From Lepus europaeus (Eukaryota > Chordata > Mammalia > Lagomorpha > Leporidae), in contig NC_084834.1 in NCBI RefSeq assembly GCF_033115175.1, forward strand, positions 37,306,077-37,370,076: DNA of 64,000 nucleotides, written 5' to 3'. A program made the translations under genes and the position numbers. Shown one piece after another: positions 1 to 12,287 of this stretch; position 1 is the first letter of the stretch, and every line of letters begins with the position of its first letter. The notes beneath the pieces were generated by a model. The model was not told where the DNA came from. It worked only from the letters and a program-made list of their open reading frames with translations, and did no database searches.

Positions 1-75
1 CACTGCACTGGCTCCTTGAGTGAGAAAGGATCGTTGGTCAGCCTGTGTCCCTGTGCGTTGTCACCCCTGCTGCAG

Positions 76-361
76 GTGCGCTGGTGGACCAAGGTGTCTT
101 TGAGGAGCTGGCGCGAGACTATGTCCCGCAGCTGTATGACTGCATGCAGGATCTGGGCGTGATCTCCACCATCTCCCTGTCCTGGTTTCTCACACTCTTC
201 CTCAGCGTGATGCCCTTCGAGAGCGCCGTGGTGGTTGTCGACTGTTTCTTCTATGAAGGAATCAAAGTGATATTCCAGTTGGCCTTAGCTGTGCTGGACG
301 CAAATGTGGACAAGCTGTTGAACTGCAAGGATGATGGGGAAGCCATGACCGTTTTGGGAAG
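76..361 (+). CDS. TBC1D9: TBC1D9 coding exon A (second half of TBC domain)
   Basis: First of ten in-window exons of TBC1D9, a large TBC/GRAM-domain protein thought to act as a GTPase-activating protein for Rab GTPases in membrane traffic. The acceptor is a pyrimidine-rich stretch ending in CTGCAG at 70-75; the donor is AAG|GTACCG at 361/362. The exon enters one base into a codon and leaves two bases into one. The peptide runs from [15 protein letters not shown] through [17 protein letters not shown] to the end of the TBC fold. The catalytic Arg and Gln fingers of TBC domains lie further N-terminal, outside the window. TBC1D9B is a close paralog, but the remaining exons and the UCP1 neighbour favour TBC1D9. 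The open frame continuing to 443 is intronic read-through. Confidence 0.93.
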
Positions 362-661
362 GTACCGTAGTTGCCTAACTTTGAAAAACACCCTGGCTTG
401 CTTCTGCATGCCTTCGCTCGCCCTCCTATTTTATCTTAATTGACTTAATGGCATTCGTAATGCTCACTTCTCTCCATAGCTGAGGATGTATTTTCATACG
501 CTTTTTTTTTTTTTTAGAAGTCAAAGTAGTTTCGTTCTGCTTTTAGGGAAATTCTAATCCGTTGTTTTAAAGTGCAGGATATGGAGAAAGTGAGCAGAGA
601 ACTGTGAAGGGAGGAGTCCTGATAAGTCTCCCAGGGACTTCTGTCTCCTTTCTTCTTCCAG

Positions 662-791
662 GTATTTAGATAGCGTGACCAATAAAGACAGCACGCTGCC
701 TCCCATCCCTCACCTCCACTCCCTGCTCAGTGACGATGTGGAGCCCTATCCCGAGGTGGACATCTTCAGACTCATCAGAACGTCCTACGAG
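662..791 (+). CDS. TBC1D9: TBC1D9 coding exon B
   Basis: Continues the frame exactly: two bases left from exon A plus the first base here make the Arg of LGRYLDSV. The acceptor is TTCTTCCAG ending at 661 and the donor is GAG|GTAGGT at 791/792. The 130 bp encode the segment just after the TBC domain, rich in acidic and His/Pro residues (PPIPHLHSLLSDDVEPYPEV), and end in phase 0. The next exon is 12 kb away, the longest intron in the window. Assignment rests on protein recall plus the perfect phase match. Confidence 0.93.
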
Positions 792-879
792 GTAGGTGCT
801 GTTTCCCGGCTGGATGTTAGCCATGCTCCAATGGCTACAGGGGCTCCGCCAGGCCTGGATCCCACACTTCCGTTGACAA

Positions 880-1215
880 TCTGTCTTAGCCCATTCTGTG
901 CTGCTATGTAGTGTACTGCCGAGTGGGTAATTTATGAAGGAAGCATTTCTCACTGTGCTGGAGGCTGCAAAGTCCAGGATCGTGGTGCCGGCAGATGAAA
1001 GCCTGGGATCTCTCGAATTCCACGAAGGCAGCTTCAATGCTGTGTGCTCCAGAGGGGCAGAGCACCGACTCCTCACATACCAGAGGAGCAGCAGAGAGAG
1101 AACCTGCTCTTGCAAGCCCTTTTTAATAGAGGCATTAATGCAATTGGAAGGGCAGAGCCCTCACAATCCAAATGCTTCCTCTTAGGCCCCACCTCCCAGG
1201 CCTGCTGCCTCAGAC
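880..1215 (-). mobile_element. MaLR (MST-like) LTR remnant, antisense
   Basis: The sequence starts with the reverse complement of a MaLR 3' end (TGTCTTAGCCCATTCTGTGC) and continues with GGGTAATTTATGAAGG and GGAGGCTGCAAAGTCCAGGA. All of these resemble the MST/THE1 group of non-autonomous ERVL-MaLR LTRs read backwards. Later blocks (AGGGCAGAGCCCTCAC, CCCCACCTCCCAGG) also fit. It is diverged and broken. The short open frames here are not genes. Confidence 0.6.
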
Positions 1216-2814
1216 AGGAAGTAAGCCATCGAGTTTTGGAAGGGAGAAAAATGTTCAAAACACAGCGTAACGAGTGGGTTTGCCTGCTTAGTATGAGAAC
1301 TAGTGTGGGCAGCTTTGGTCTCCAGGGGTGGACACTGAATGGCCCTAGGATTTTTGCTGGTTCTAATGGCAAAGCAGCAGATGGCGTAACAAGATCTTGT
1401 GCCCTAGTTCTTTGCTGTGCCCACTCTGAAGCCAGACTAGTAGCAGTTCAGGTTCATCTCTGGGAGAGCTGAGGAGGAGCTATTGAGAGCCCTCAAGAGA
1501 GGTTGATCCTCGCAACTCATTTCCTGTTCCTATACCGGGTACCTAGGGCTTCTCTGAAGTAGGTGATCTGAAACACTTAGGATACCCCGTCCAGATATTG
1601 AGTCATCGGCAGTCCTAGAATTCCTCTAAAACTGCTTGGCCCAGCTGGGGGAGGGTGCCTTCCAGTCCATGATGACGGTGGGCTCAGCCTGATCTGCTGC
1701 CGAATCCCAGAGATAGAATGAGTGGACATCGAGGGCTAACAACCCACAGCGTCGTGTGCCTGCCTGCCCAGCCAAGGACTCAGTGCACAACCCACGTGAT
1801 AGCTCTTCGTTTCTGATCCTTGGCTCTGTGAACGGTTACGTCAAGGATCTTTAGGAAAGAGGGCACATGCGTGTTCTGAGCACACCGTCTTTCCGCAGAG
1901 GTTTTGGGATTGTGTGTCTGATGGTTGTTGTATCCAGCTAGTGACAAACTGGATGTGAGAGGAACTGCAAAATGGGAGAAATCAGAAAGCCTCTCTGGGA
2001 GTCAGAAATTTAAAAGTATTGGTGTGGATCTAGAAACATTTCCAGAATGGGATGTCCTTAACTCAGGATGGGAGCGTGATTGATAATTTTCATTAAGACT
2101 CCGTATGCTTTGAAAAAAATAGTTATGTTTTAGAATAAAAAAATACAATATTATTGTAGAGAAATATGGAGGAAAAAATAAACTGTATCACAATATTCCC
2201 TTAAAGAATTTTTAAAAATATTTATTTATTTACCTGATGCCTTTTTAAGAAATCATGGCGCCAAGACTTTGGGACAATGCTGTATCAGGAATTTTAGATG
2301 ATTTATTCTTTCAGAAAAAGAACCCGTTTGATTGTATGCAATAGTTATTATACTGTGGGCTGTTTTTCTAAAGGTATCCCCTGAACTTTTATTATAAAAG
2401 AATTCTAAACTAGATAAAACTTCGTATTGGAAACTCAGCTTTCTTCTCAACAGCACATTTGCCAGTATCATGCTGAGGTCAGCACTTTGCCCACATTTGC
2501 CGGGAAAGAGACGAAATGGAGACGAGACAAAGGGCCGGTTTCCACTTACATCCTGTCTGCTGGGTCCTGATGATGGCCCTGAGGCTGCCAACCGTCCAGT
2601 CCCAGGTCGTGGCAGTGGTTTCCTTACACTGCTTGGGAAGAGGCTCTGGTGCCTACGTCGCCCGGTCTCTCCGTGCACACCTGTGTTTCTGTTTCCTCTT
2701 CTCTGCTTTAGTGTCCCCGCCCTGCTCATGTTCCCGACGGCTCTCCACTGCCCTATAGAGCATCCTAAAGAGAAAACAAACTCTTGCCTTTTTTTCCTCC
2801 CTCCTAACCATTAA

Positions 2815-3006
2815 GTTTGTGCTTCTCAATCCTGCCCGTGCACTGAATCACTTAAATTTTTTAAAGCCAAGCTTTTAAAAATATAAACTCCTGGCTCCAA
2901 TCCAGACCAATTAAATTTCTGGCCTGAGGCCCAAGAATAAGGTATTTTTTTAAAAGTTCCCAGGTGATTCCAAGTGCCTAATGAAGACCGAGATTCACTG
3001 GCCTAG
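2815..3006. mobile_element. MER5A-like hAT DNA transposon remnant
   Basis: The block opens with GTGCTTCTCAATCCTG and closes with AGGTGATTCCAAGTGCCTAA and GAGATTCACTGGCC. It has the near-palindromic layout and key words of MER5A, a non-autonomous hAT-Charlie element (TTCTCAA terminus, AATCACTT, CCCAGGTGATTC). Internal A/T-rich stretches are diverged. It is a mammalian fossil with no coding capacity. Confidence 0.6.
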
Positions 3007-4260
3007 GAGTGGAGGGGATGCTCATTGCTGTGGTGGATTGTAACCTCCCTGTGGCCTGACGTCCACGTGTTCTGAGCTCTGCAAAACGTTCCTTTCTATT
3101 CTACTTCAGTTATGAACATTGAAAAGCAGGAGAGAAATGTGCAAAGTACTTTGATCCTTTGAGATCTGGCCCAGGGCTCTTCAGGTTGCTGGAGTTGGCC
3201 TGGCATTGATCAGATTGAGCTTGATGGATGGAGATGATAGTTTATGAATGCCTTGTGGGGGAATCTTAGGCATTGGCGGTCTTCACAAGCCCCTGTGGAA
3301 AGGGATTATATAGGTGGCTTGAGACTCCAGTTTTCCTGTGTGTAGATCCTTGTGTGCTTTTGCCAGAGGTACATAGAAGACAAGAGGTGAGGCTTGAAGG
3401 TTCACATGGACTGAGAAGCCCCTCCTGGAAGTCCGTGGAGTCTGTTAATACAGCTGACAATAGGCACACAGCCAACAAGCGGTTCTTCATGGTCAAGATA
3501 ACCCAACGAGGTTGCAAATGAATTGTGGAAGGGATGTGGCTAATAAAACAGCAGGCACAGTTTGTGTAGATGGACAGTTAGACAAGCTCAGAGGCTTGTG
3601 CCCAGCTCAGTAATGATGACTGTCACAGCTACCACTCAGGAACAGCCTGCCATGGGTGGGTCAGAGTGCTAGGTGCCAGTTCCCTGTTAACCCATTTTTA
3701 AGGTGAAGATGTAGTTGAGAGATGTTGAGCTGGTAGTTCCAAGTCAGAGAGCTAGAAAGTGACAATTCCAGGATCCAGGTAATAGCAACCCAGCATTTAA
3801 GCCAGAACAAAGAGGGGTTGGTGTGGATCAGGTGGAGATGGAATTGTCCATAGATGTAGGGTCTTGAGGTTAATTGGCCCAATGGAGGCTGGTTAGCAGG
3901 TGCACCTCACCTAACAGCCACTAGAGAGTAAAGAGGGTTTTTCTTTAAGTACATTGTTTCTGCTCACTTGCAGCAGATTGGAGAGGATGAGAGCTGAAGG
4001 ATTAGACAAGCAAAGAAAATACTGCAGTTTTGTTGGGGGAAGACCCAAGAGATGCAAGAGATAGCATTTGTCTGTTCATTAATTCAAAAATCTTCAAGAG
4101 TTCATAAACCCCTCTTCTGCCTGGGATTAGGCTCAGCCCTGGGCATTCGTTATCAATACATAGTGAGAATTTGTAAGATCCTTTCTTTTTAACAAACTGA
4201 TTATCAGTATTTTCTTGATCTTTGTATCATAGTAATTCTTACTTTTTCTTGTAATGATTT

Positions 4261-4564
4261 TTTTTTTTTTTTTTGGACAGGCAGAATTAGACAGAGAGAG
4301 AGAGACAGAGAGAAAGGTCTTCCTTCCATTGGTTCACTCCCCAAAATGGCCACTATGGCCAGCACACTGTGCTGATCCGAAACCAGGGGCCAGGTGCTTC
4401 CTCCTGGTCTCCCATGCGGGTGCAGGGCCCAAGCACTTGGGCCATCCTCCACTGCCTTCCCAGGCCACAGCAGAGAGCTGGACTGGAAGAGGGGCAACTG
4501 GGATTAGAACTGGAGTACCGGCGCTGCAGGCAGAGAATTAGCCTAGTGAGCCGCGGCACCGGCC
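4261..4564 (-). mobile_element. CSINE (younger type), antisense
   Basis: The tail T-run lies on the left, followed by GACAGGCAGA, and the tRNA-like head GGCACCGGCC is on the right. A perfect 14-bp target duplication, TCTTGTAATGATTT, sits at 4247-4260 and 4565-4578. The element landed at the tail edge of the older CSINE that follows. Confidence 0.92.
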
Positions 4565-4578
4565 TCTTGTAATGATTT

Positions 4579-4937
4579 TTTTAAAAGATTTATATATTTA
4601 TTTATTTGAAAGACAGAGCAACATGAGGTGGGGAGGAGACACACACACCAGAAGAGAGAGAAAGATATTGCACAAACTTCCATCCTTCCATCCTCTGGTT
4701 TACTTCCCAAATGTCTACAACAGCTGGGATTAGGCCAGGCCAAAGTCAGGAGCCAGAATTTCTATTGGGATCTCTCGTGTGGATGGCAGGGACCCACGCA
4801 CTTGGGGCCATCATCTACTGCTTCCACAGAGGCACTAACAGGAGCCTGGGAGGGTAGCAGAGTAACCAGCACTCAAACTGACACTCCTATATGAGATGTG
4901 AGTGGTCCCAAGTGGCGGACTCACTACACGCACCCCT
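4579..4937 (-). mobile_element. CSINE (older type), antisense
   Basis: It begins with the reversed A-rich tail (TTTAAAAGATTTATATATTT), carries the body words CAGCTGGGATTAGGCCAGGC and CATCTACTGCTTCC, and ends at a degraded head. It is more diverged than its left neighbour. Confidence 0.8.
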
Positions 4938-5634
4938 CTTGGAGTATTTTAAAGCAAGCTCTTGACAGGCCGAGAGTGCACCTGTGAATTCTTCATTACT
5001 TGTCTACCAGGTAAGGCCATTGGACATGACATGTTTCCCTCATCCATAGCTTTGATTTTCAAATTCAGTTTTGCTTGCTTGATGCAAGCTGTAAATTAGT
5101 TGTCAGCGGTTGTTGGTGGAGCCTCAGTTATGGTATCAGCAAGTTCTGCCTGATCTGAAGCCGTGTGCTCCCCCCACACTCCCGTGTCAGCAGCACCAGG
5201 GATGGTGACAGCCGCCTGGGAGTTGCTTTCCCTACACAGTGCATGGACTTCTTACAGCGACCCGGAGGGGCAGGGATCATTTTCCCTCTTTTGCTGATGA
5301 GGAAGCTGCGGCCCGTCGGTTTATGTGAAATCTGAGGCTCGCGCCGCGATGCCCAGCTCTCAGCAGCCCGTCTCCTGTCTAGAGGCTGACCTTCCACGAA
5401 CGAGGCATAAACAGAGTGCTCCGGAGCAGAGACGCAAATCACATGACCGGGGAGTCGGGCAGCAAGGCCAAGGGCAAGCGGGCAGGGTGAGGGTGGTAGG
5501 AAAGGGTGGGCCCTGGGGAACCAGGGTGGGGAATATCCAGCCCACGGGCCCTGTGAGACCGTCAAAGTCACTTGGTCTGGGCCTGCCAAAGCAACCACGG
5601 CCAGGACTTGAAATTCAGTACATCCATTGCAGGT

Positions 5635-5640
<6 letters not shown>

Positions 5641-5675
<35 letters not shown>

Positions 5676-5992
5676 GCAGGCAGAGTGGACAGTGAGAGAG
5701 AGAGAGACAGAGAGAAAGGTCTTCCTTTTGCCGTTGGTTCACCCTCCAATGGCCGCTGCGGCCGGCGCATCTCGCTGATCTGGAGCCAGGAGCCAGGTGC
5801 TTCTCCTGGTCTCCCATGCGGGTGCAGGGCCCAAGCACTTGGGCCATCCTCCACTGCCTTCCCGGGCCATAGCAGAGAGCTGGCCTGGAAGAGGGGCAAC
5901 CGGGATAGAATCCGGTGCCCCAACCGGGACTAGAACCCGGTGTGCCGGCGCTGCAAGGCAGAGGATTAGCCTGTTAAGCCACGGCGTCGGCC
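5641..5992 (-). mobile_element. CSINE (younger type), antisense
   Basis: A long T tail (over 30 nt) precedes GGCAGGCAGAGTGGACAG, and the head is GCCACGGCGTCGGCC. A 12-bp target duplication, GCAGGTGGATTT, lies at 5629-5640 and 5993-6004. Confidence 0.93.
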
Positions 5993-6179
5993 GCAGGTGG
6001 ATTTTTAAGTTGGTCGTCTTGTATGGCCCGTGAATGATGTTATAAATAAGCAAATGGCCCTGAGCAGACAAAAGGTTCCCCACCCCTCTAGTGTGAGCAG
6101 TCCCTTTGCCTACTGAGACACCTAACTTTTCAGGAAAATTTGAAAATCATGATTTCATTCGAATTGTCCTGATTTTTAA

Positions 6180-6492
6180 TTTTTTTTGCAAGATTTATTT
6201 ATTTGTTTGAACATATTACAGAGAGAGAGATCTTCTATCTGCTGATTCACTCCCCAACCTGGCTGCAACTGCTAGGGCTGGGCCAGGCTGAAGCCAGGAG
6301 CCAGGAACTTTCATACCGGTCTCCCATGTGGGTGGCAGAGGCCCAAGCACTTGGGCCATCTTCCACTGGTTTTTCAGTCCATCAGCAGGGAACTGGATCG
6401 GAAGTAGAACAACTGGGACACAAACCGACTCCTGTATGGGATACCAGCGTCACAGGCAGTGACTTTAACTGCTACGCCACAACGCTGGCCCC
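6180..6492 (-). mobile_element. CSINE, antisense
   Basis: The reversed tail AGATTTATTTATTTG is followed by body words (CTTCTATCTGCTGATTCACT, CTTGGGCCATCTTCCACTG) and the head CACAACGCTGGCCCC. Imperfect flanking repeats of TTGTCCTGATTTT type are visible on both sides. Confidence 0.85.
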
Positions 6493-6593
6493 AAGTTGTC
6501 CTAGATTTTAAGATGCTCCCTGGTCTAGATGGTACACGTGACTTTCTAACCTACTGACTGCCTGTGTATAATTTCTGCTTTAAACCAACTTTT

Positions 6594-6925
6594 TTTTTTT
6601 AAAGATTTATTTATTTATTTGAAAGTCAGAATTACACAGAGAGAGGAGAAGCAGAAAGAGAGAGAGGTCTTCCATCCGATGGTTCACTCCCCAGTTGGCT
6701 GCAATGGCTGGAGCTGCGCTGATCCGAAGCCAGGAGCCAGGAGCTTCTTCCAGGTCTCCCACACAGGTGCAGGGGCCCAAGGACTTGGACCATCTTCTTA
6801 CTGCTTTCCCAGGCCATAGCAGAGAGCTGGATCGGAAGTGGAGCAGCCGGGTCTCAAACCGGTGCCCATATGGAATGCCGGCGCTTCAGGCCTGGGCGTT
6901 AACCCGCTGCGCCACAGCACCAGCC
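6594..6925 (-). mobile_element. CSINE, antisense
   Basis: Complete antisense copy from the reversed tail (AAAGATTTATTTATTTATTT) to the head (GCGCCACAGCACCAGCC). A short repeat, CCAACTTTT, flanks it at 6585 and 6932. Confidence 0.88.
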
Positions 6926-7019
6926 ACAAGGCCAACTTTTAAGATGAATCCTAGGTAACAACTCGACACTGGGCATTATCACACTGTTCTCATGCCTCAT
7001 CAAAGTGAGTGATCACAAG

Positions 7020-7175
7020 CTGCGAAGCAGTTGGTGTCGTTGTGCCCCCTTTACAGATAATAGACCCACGGCTCAGAGAACTTGAGGCCTTTCCCAGGGT
7101 GCCCAGCGTGTGGGAGCTGGGATTCAAATCCTGAGTCTGGCTATCTCGGTTCTTCCCATTATTCCTTAGGTTTCA
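7020..7175 (-). mobile_element. MIR fragment, antisense
   Basis: Carries the reversed MIR core: CCCCCTTTACAGATAATAGA, then a Gly/Glu-like stretch CAGAGAACTTGAGGC and GCTGGGATTCAAATCC. Ancient tRNA-derived SINE, diverged. Confidence 0.5.
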
Positions 7176-8411
7176 CACACCATGTCCAAGCCATAACAGT
7201 TGGTTCACACGAGATGCTTGACATTGAAGCTGACAAAGTGTTTTTTGTAATTGTGAATTTTCACTTGTGGTGACTGCTTCTCTAGCCTCCCCTCCCCTTT
7301 ATTTATTTATTTATTTTTTGGCAAATCATTACAAAAGACATGAGACTTCAAGCAGCATAAAACATAATGCCTTGGTTTTGAAAACAGAAGTGTTGCATGA
7401 AAATATAAGAGATAAGCCTGCTTCCTGGCAGAGTTATGAAGGTGTCCCGTGGGAAGAGTTGTGCGTAGAGACTTCCTTAAGGACTGGAGTCCCCTAGAGA
7501 GGCAGCCCACTCAGCGGTGTGAACCCCTGACGTGCAGGGTCTCCCTCTCTGCCTGTCCTCGTTGCTCTGTGTCTTCTGCCTCCTCTGCCCTCCTTGCCCT
7601 CCCGTCTCCAGCCCCTGAACATCCATCCCTTCCCTACCCAGCCACCGAGTTCACCCCGGTGGGCAGAAACCTGCATCGTGGAGGAAGGGGCGGTGGAGTT
7701 TGGGGGCGCTCCTTCAGTTGTATTTGAGAATCCATCTGTGGCCCCTGGTCTCTGCCTCGGGGTGTGCTTTTCTGTACCTCCAGAGACTCAACTTTCCTTA
7801 CTTTGTCCTCTCTCTCCCACCCACGCTTGAAGGCAGGGCCCTCTTAATTACCTTCAGTATTTGAAGATTTCTGATTCAAGAAAGGACTCTCAGGTGTCAG
7901 TGGTGCGGAGGCCTCTGGCTCAGGGTCATGAACTCTTCTGTTCCCCGGGGGTTGGGGGGGGTGGCGGGGATATGTGCCCTCCGAATTAGGGAGACATTTA
8001 AGGAAGCATCTTTGAGCATAATTTGATGATCTCAGGTGTTTTTAGAAGTGGAAATAAACCATAGACAACGGCTTCTTTTAATTTCAGTAAATTTCCCTCT
8101 GGTTGGGAAGACTTTTCACATCATTGTGTGGACCTAAGACCTCAGTGGAATTTCATTGTTGTTTTGTTTTTAAGCTGTAGCATCTGAACACATCAATGAC
8201 CGCCCTTCTGGAGGGCTTAGGGTGGAGGGGCCTGTTGCACTTCACTGAGCAAGGCCCTTGTCTCTTTCTAAAATCTGTGTGTGTCCTGCGTCCGTCCCTG
8301 TCTTCCCAGTAACTCAGTGTAAACCGAGGCAGACCAAAGGGAGTGCCCGCCTGGGTCGTGGAGCTCTAGTTCACTCAGGAATGATAGCAGGACAGGGAGA
8401 GGCCAGAGAAC

Positions 8412-8753
8412 TTTTTTTTTTTTTTAACATTTATTTATTGATTTATTTGAAAGTCAGAGTTACAGAGAGAGAGAATGAGAGGTAGAGACAGAGAGAGAGG
8501 TCTTCCATCCGCTGGTTCACTCCTCAGTTGGCCGCAATGGCCGGAGTTGTGCTGATCCGAAGCCAGCCAGGAGCTTCTTCCAGGTCTCCCACACAGGTGC
8601 AGGAGCCCAAGGACTTCGGCCATCTTCTACTGCTTTCCTAGGCCACAGCCGAGAGCTGGATTGGAAGTGGAGCAGCCGGGACTCGAACTGGTGGCCATAT
8701 GGGATGCCGGCACTGCCAGTGGTGGCTTTACCCGTTATGCCACAGCGCCGGCC
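8412..8753 (-). mobile_element. CSINE, antisense
   Basis: A T-rich left end with TTTATTTGAAAGTCAGAGTT leads to the head CACAGCGCCGGCC. Near full length. No clean target duplication was seen. Confidence 0.87.
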
Positions 8754-9834
8754 TCCAGGGGAGTTATTCTTGAGACAGACTCAGCTGCACCTCCTTCCTC
8801 TGTCTGAGCTCCTTGCTCAGGGTTCCCAGTCTGTGGAAAAGAAAGCAAACCTCTGCAGACAGGCGAGGTGGAGGTGGGAGGAAACCTTGGGCTGCCTACC
8901 TCGTTGCTGATCAAAGCAGCAAAAAGAAGTCACTGCCTGCATTGAAAATTGCCTGCCTGCTCATAAAAATGTTAGAAATTAGGTTGGGAGATTAGAAACA
9001 GGCCTCAGAAACACTCAGATAAGAATTGAGTGGTGGAAGAGATATAAATGAAGATGAATAATGTTGTTTATTGTTTAAGAAGGGCAGGATTTTAGAAAAT
9101 TGAGGAGAAAGAAATTCTGGGGTTTTCTTTCTAGAGTGGCTATAGATAAGGTACTACATATTTTTCTCAAAAGAAAAACCTAGAAAGTATGATTTCGAAT
9201 TGTTTTTACCATAAAAGTGATTAATGTTTAAGAAGACAGATATGTTTATCCTGATTTGAACATTACTCGGGTATATATATAATGAAGCATCACATATGTC
9301 AGTTAAAGATAAATATAATAAAATATATATAAATAAAGATAAATATAGTAAAATGATTCTAGGCTCCCTCCGTCCCGGCACTGTAGGAATTGTTGGTACA
9401 TGGGTGCATTAGTTCTTGTCATGGACCTGAAATGTGCAATGCCAGGGAAAGGCATGGGATCCAGACTCGGGCCCCTGCAGGACGTGCTGAGCCAGTATTT
9501 GTCCTACTCTGAGCATTCATCTGTCAGAGTTCTCAAGGGCAGGAGGAGACAGACGCCCATACTGTGGTCTTCTCGTTGCTCACTTTCCTCCCAGGTCCTC
9601 TGGAAAGAGCCAGGCAGGGACTGGAGCCCGAGTTTGCTGCAGATGGAAGGGCCTTTGCCCTCTGCCTGTGGCGCGTTGCCGAGTCCTGGCTGGGGATCAG
9701 ACCTGAATTACATATCCAATGCATGGGCTCTCTGAATGGGGGCCTGGGGGCAAATGGCTCTTTTTAGCAACCATACTCCTCAGTACGTGGCATGGACTTA
9801 CCTTTGTCTCTAACAGCAGTCCTACTAGGACAGT

Positions 9835-9990
9835 TTCAGGGTCTCATTTCACAGAGAAAGAAACTGTTAGAAGGCTGGACTGAATGGCCCACTCGCCTAG
9901 CTAATTAGTGACTGAACAAGCCTTTGCATCAAATTGATGTTTGCTAAACCTCCATTTGCTCATCTGTGAATAGGGCGTAAGACGAGGACT
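9835..9990 (-). mobile_element. MIR fragment, antisense
   Basis: CTCATTTCACAGAGAAAGAA followed by a CTAGCTAATTAGTG block resembles the MIR core read in reverse. Weakly conserved. Confidence 0.4.
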
Positions 9991-10566
9991 TGTTTCCCGG
10001 GGCGATCACCAGGACTCAGTATTCAGCAGGTGTATGTTGAGCACGAGCGAGCGAGGACTCAGCCCTGTCTTCAAGTCTGGTAGACACAGCCTCTGGCAGT
10101 GGCTGCAATGCAAGGGGCAAAGGGTGGGGGTTCTATATCTCTGGTGAGGTGACATTGAGCAGAGTGTCGTGGGGGAGCGAGTGCATGGGTGCCCAAGAGA
10201 AGCGCAGCCCAGGGAGCAGGTGCAGCTGGCACTTGGGGTGCTGGGTGGGGACGGAGCCCACAGCCTGTGCCTTTGGAGCAGCTGAAAGACTTGGAGGCTG
10301 CAGAGGTTGAGAAGGGGGTGAGCAGAGAGGCAGCTTTGGGAGGTGGGCAAGGTGTGTAGGACCTGCAAGCCTTGCATACCTGTTGCCCTGAGGGAGAGGG
10401 AAGACCACTGGAGGTTTAAGTGAAAGAGTAGCATTATCTGGCTGCAGCTGGAGGAGGGTCATTCTTGCTGCTGGGAGGAAACAAAGGCACAGTGTCTCAA
10501 GGAAGCAAGGAGATCAGTTAGAGGCTGCTTCAGGGAGGCTAGTGGCTAGGACCAGGGTGGAAAGGG

Positions 10567-10912
10567 GGGGGGGGGGGCGGTTCTGTGACATAGCAGGTAA
10601 AGCCGCCTGCAGTGCCAGCATCCCATATGGGTGCCAGTTCAAGTCCCGGCTGCTCCACTTCCAATTCAGCTCTCTGCTATGGTCTGGGAAAGCAGTAGAA
10701 GATGGCCCAAGTCCTTGGGCCCCTGCACCCACGTGGGAGGCCTGGAAGAAGCTCCTGGCTCCTGGCTTGGCACTGGCACAGCTCCAGCCATTGCAGCCAA
10801 CTGTGAAGTGAACCAGCAGATGGAAGACGTCTCTCTCTCTCTCTCTCTTTCTCTCTTTCTGCCTTTTCTTCTCTCTTTGTGTAACTCTTTCAAATAAATA
10901 AATAAATAAATA
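10567..10912 (+). mobile_element. CSINE, sense, with expanded G-run at its head
   Basis: Sense copy: the tRNA-like head is preceded by and merges with a run of 14 G (10564-10577). Box-B-like CAGTTCAAGTCCC, the body CAGTAGAAGATGGCCC, a (CT)n stretch at 10830-10860 and an (AAAT)n tail follow. Confidence 0.9.
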
Positions 10913-11230
10913 GTAGAGGTGGGGATGTGTAACACAGCAGTTAAGGTGCCCCTGGGGATGTCCACATCCCATATTGGAGTGTCCAAGTTCTATGCCTGGC
11001 TCCATTTCGGATTCCAGCTTCCTGCTGATGTGCACCCTGGGAGGCAGTAGACAGTGGCTTGGCTACTTGGGTCCCTACCAAGTAGTTTTGGGTCCCCAGC
11101 TTCAACCTGGGCACAGCCCGGGCTGTTGCAGGCATTTGGGGGAATAAACCAGTAAACGGAAGATCTGTCTGTATCTGTCTGTCTCTGCCTTTCAAAAAAA
11201 CATAGAACTTAATAAATAAATAAATAAAAT
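10913..11230 (+). mobile_element. CSINE (older type), sense
   Basis: Directly downstream of the previous copy. The head GTGTAACACAGCAGTTAAGG is diverged, the middle carries CACCCTGGGAGGCAGTAGAC, and the tail is TCTGCCTTTCAAAAAAACAT followed by AAAT repeats. Confidence 0.8.
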
Positions 11231-11274
11231 TTAACAGACTCTCTAAAAAAATAGAGGTGCTGAAAAGTGGTTGG

Positions 11275-11600
11275 AGGGCCAGCTCTGTGGCGCAGTGGGT
11301 TAACGCCCTGGCCTGCAGCACCAGCATCTCATATGGGTGCCAGTTTGAAACCAGGCTGCTCCACTTCTGATCCATCTCTCTGCCATGGCCTGGGAAAGTG
11401 GTACGAGATGGCCCAAGTCCTTGGGCCCCTGCACCCGCGTGGGAGACCCGGATGAAGCTCCTGGCTCCTGGCTTCAGATCTGCACAGCTCCGGCCGTTGT
11501 GGCTAATTGGGGAGTGAACCAGCGGATGGAAGACCTCTCTTTCTGCCTCTCCTCTCTGTAACTCTGACTTTCAAATAAATAAATCTTTAAAAAAAAAAAA
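11275..11600 (+). mobile_element. CSINE, sense
   Basis: Full-length sense copy with head GGGCCAGCTCTGTGGCGCAG and tail AATAAATAAATCTTT plus A-run. A 12-bp target duplication, AAAAGTGGTTGG, lies at 11263-11274 and 11601-11612. Confidence 0.94.
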
Positions 11601-12255
11601 AAAAGTGGTTGGCATCCCTAGGACCCAGGTGGGAAGAAAAAGAAGTCTGAAAACTCTTCCCATGGTGTGGGTGGACAACGACAGGTTTAACACTGTGCGT
11701 TGGGTTTGCCTGATTCATTGTCCGAGTCCATTGTTTTGAATTTCATATAAATTGAAACATACAGCAAGTACTCTTGCAGCTGTGGTTTTCTGTTGCTCAG
11801 TATTATGATCGTGAGGTTTCAGCATACAGTGTTTGCATTGCTGCATCTTGATCCATTGTGTGCTCATTGGGGGAATTGTGTTTTGACCCAGGCACTCCTT
11901 TCTGGTAGTCAGAACCCAAGAGTACATCTTTTATGTGTCTGTGTTACTTTCAGTAGTTCCTTGCTTTGGGCTGATACCGTCACTAATGAATATTCTAGTT
12001 ACATTTCCTGGTTAAAAATAGACACTTTACCTTAGGGTATATGCTTAGGAGTAGACTATCTGGATCATAGGAATTTGTGTTCAAATTTAGTCAATCCAGC
12101 CAGACAGATTTCCCAAACCAGCAATCTATGGGACTTTGGGCAGCATGTCCTCACCAATACTTGGTGTTGTCATTCAGCTTTTCCTATGTGCTTTAAATGT
12201 ATTTGACCTTTGCAGTCATTGCTACTGGTAGGTCTAAGCTTCATGTTTTAAGCAG

Positions 12256-12287
<32 letters not shown>

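Noticed and set aside
2205..2240. TTTAAAAATATTTATTTATT as a CSINE tail
   Set aside because: No GAAAG/CAGAG body follows; the AT-rich word alone is not enough.
5128..5847. 239-codon minus-strand open frame
   Set aside because: Half of it is a CSINE with its long T/A tail translated as poly-Lys; the rest has no homology or splice context.
12261..12284. T24 run as a possible antisense SINE
   Set aside because: No CSINE body or target duplication follows; it is a bare homopolymer.
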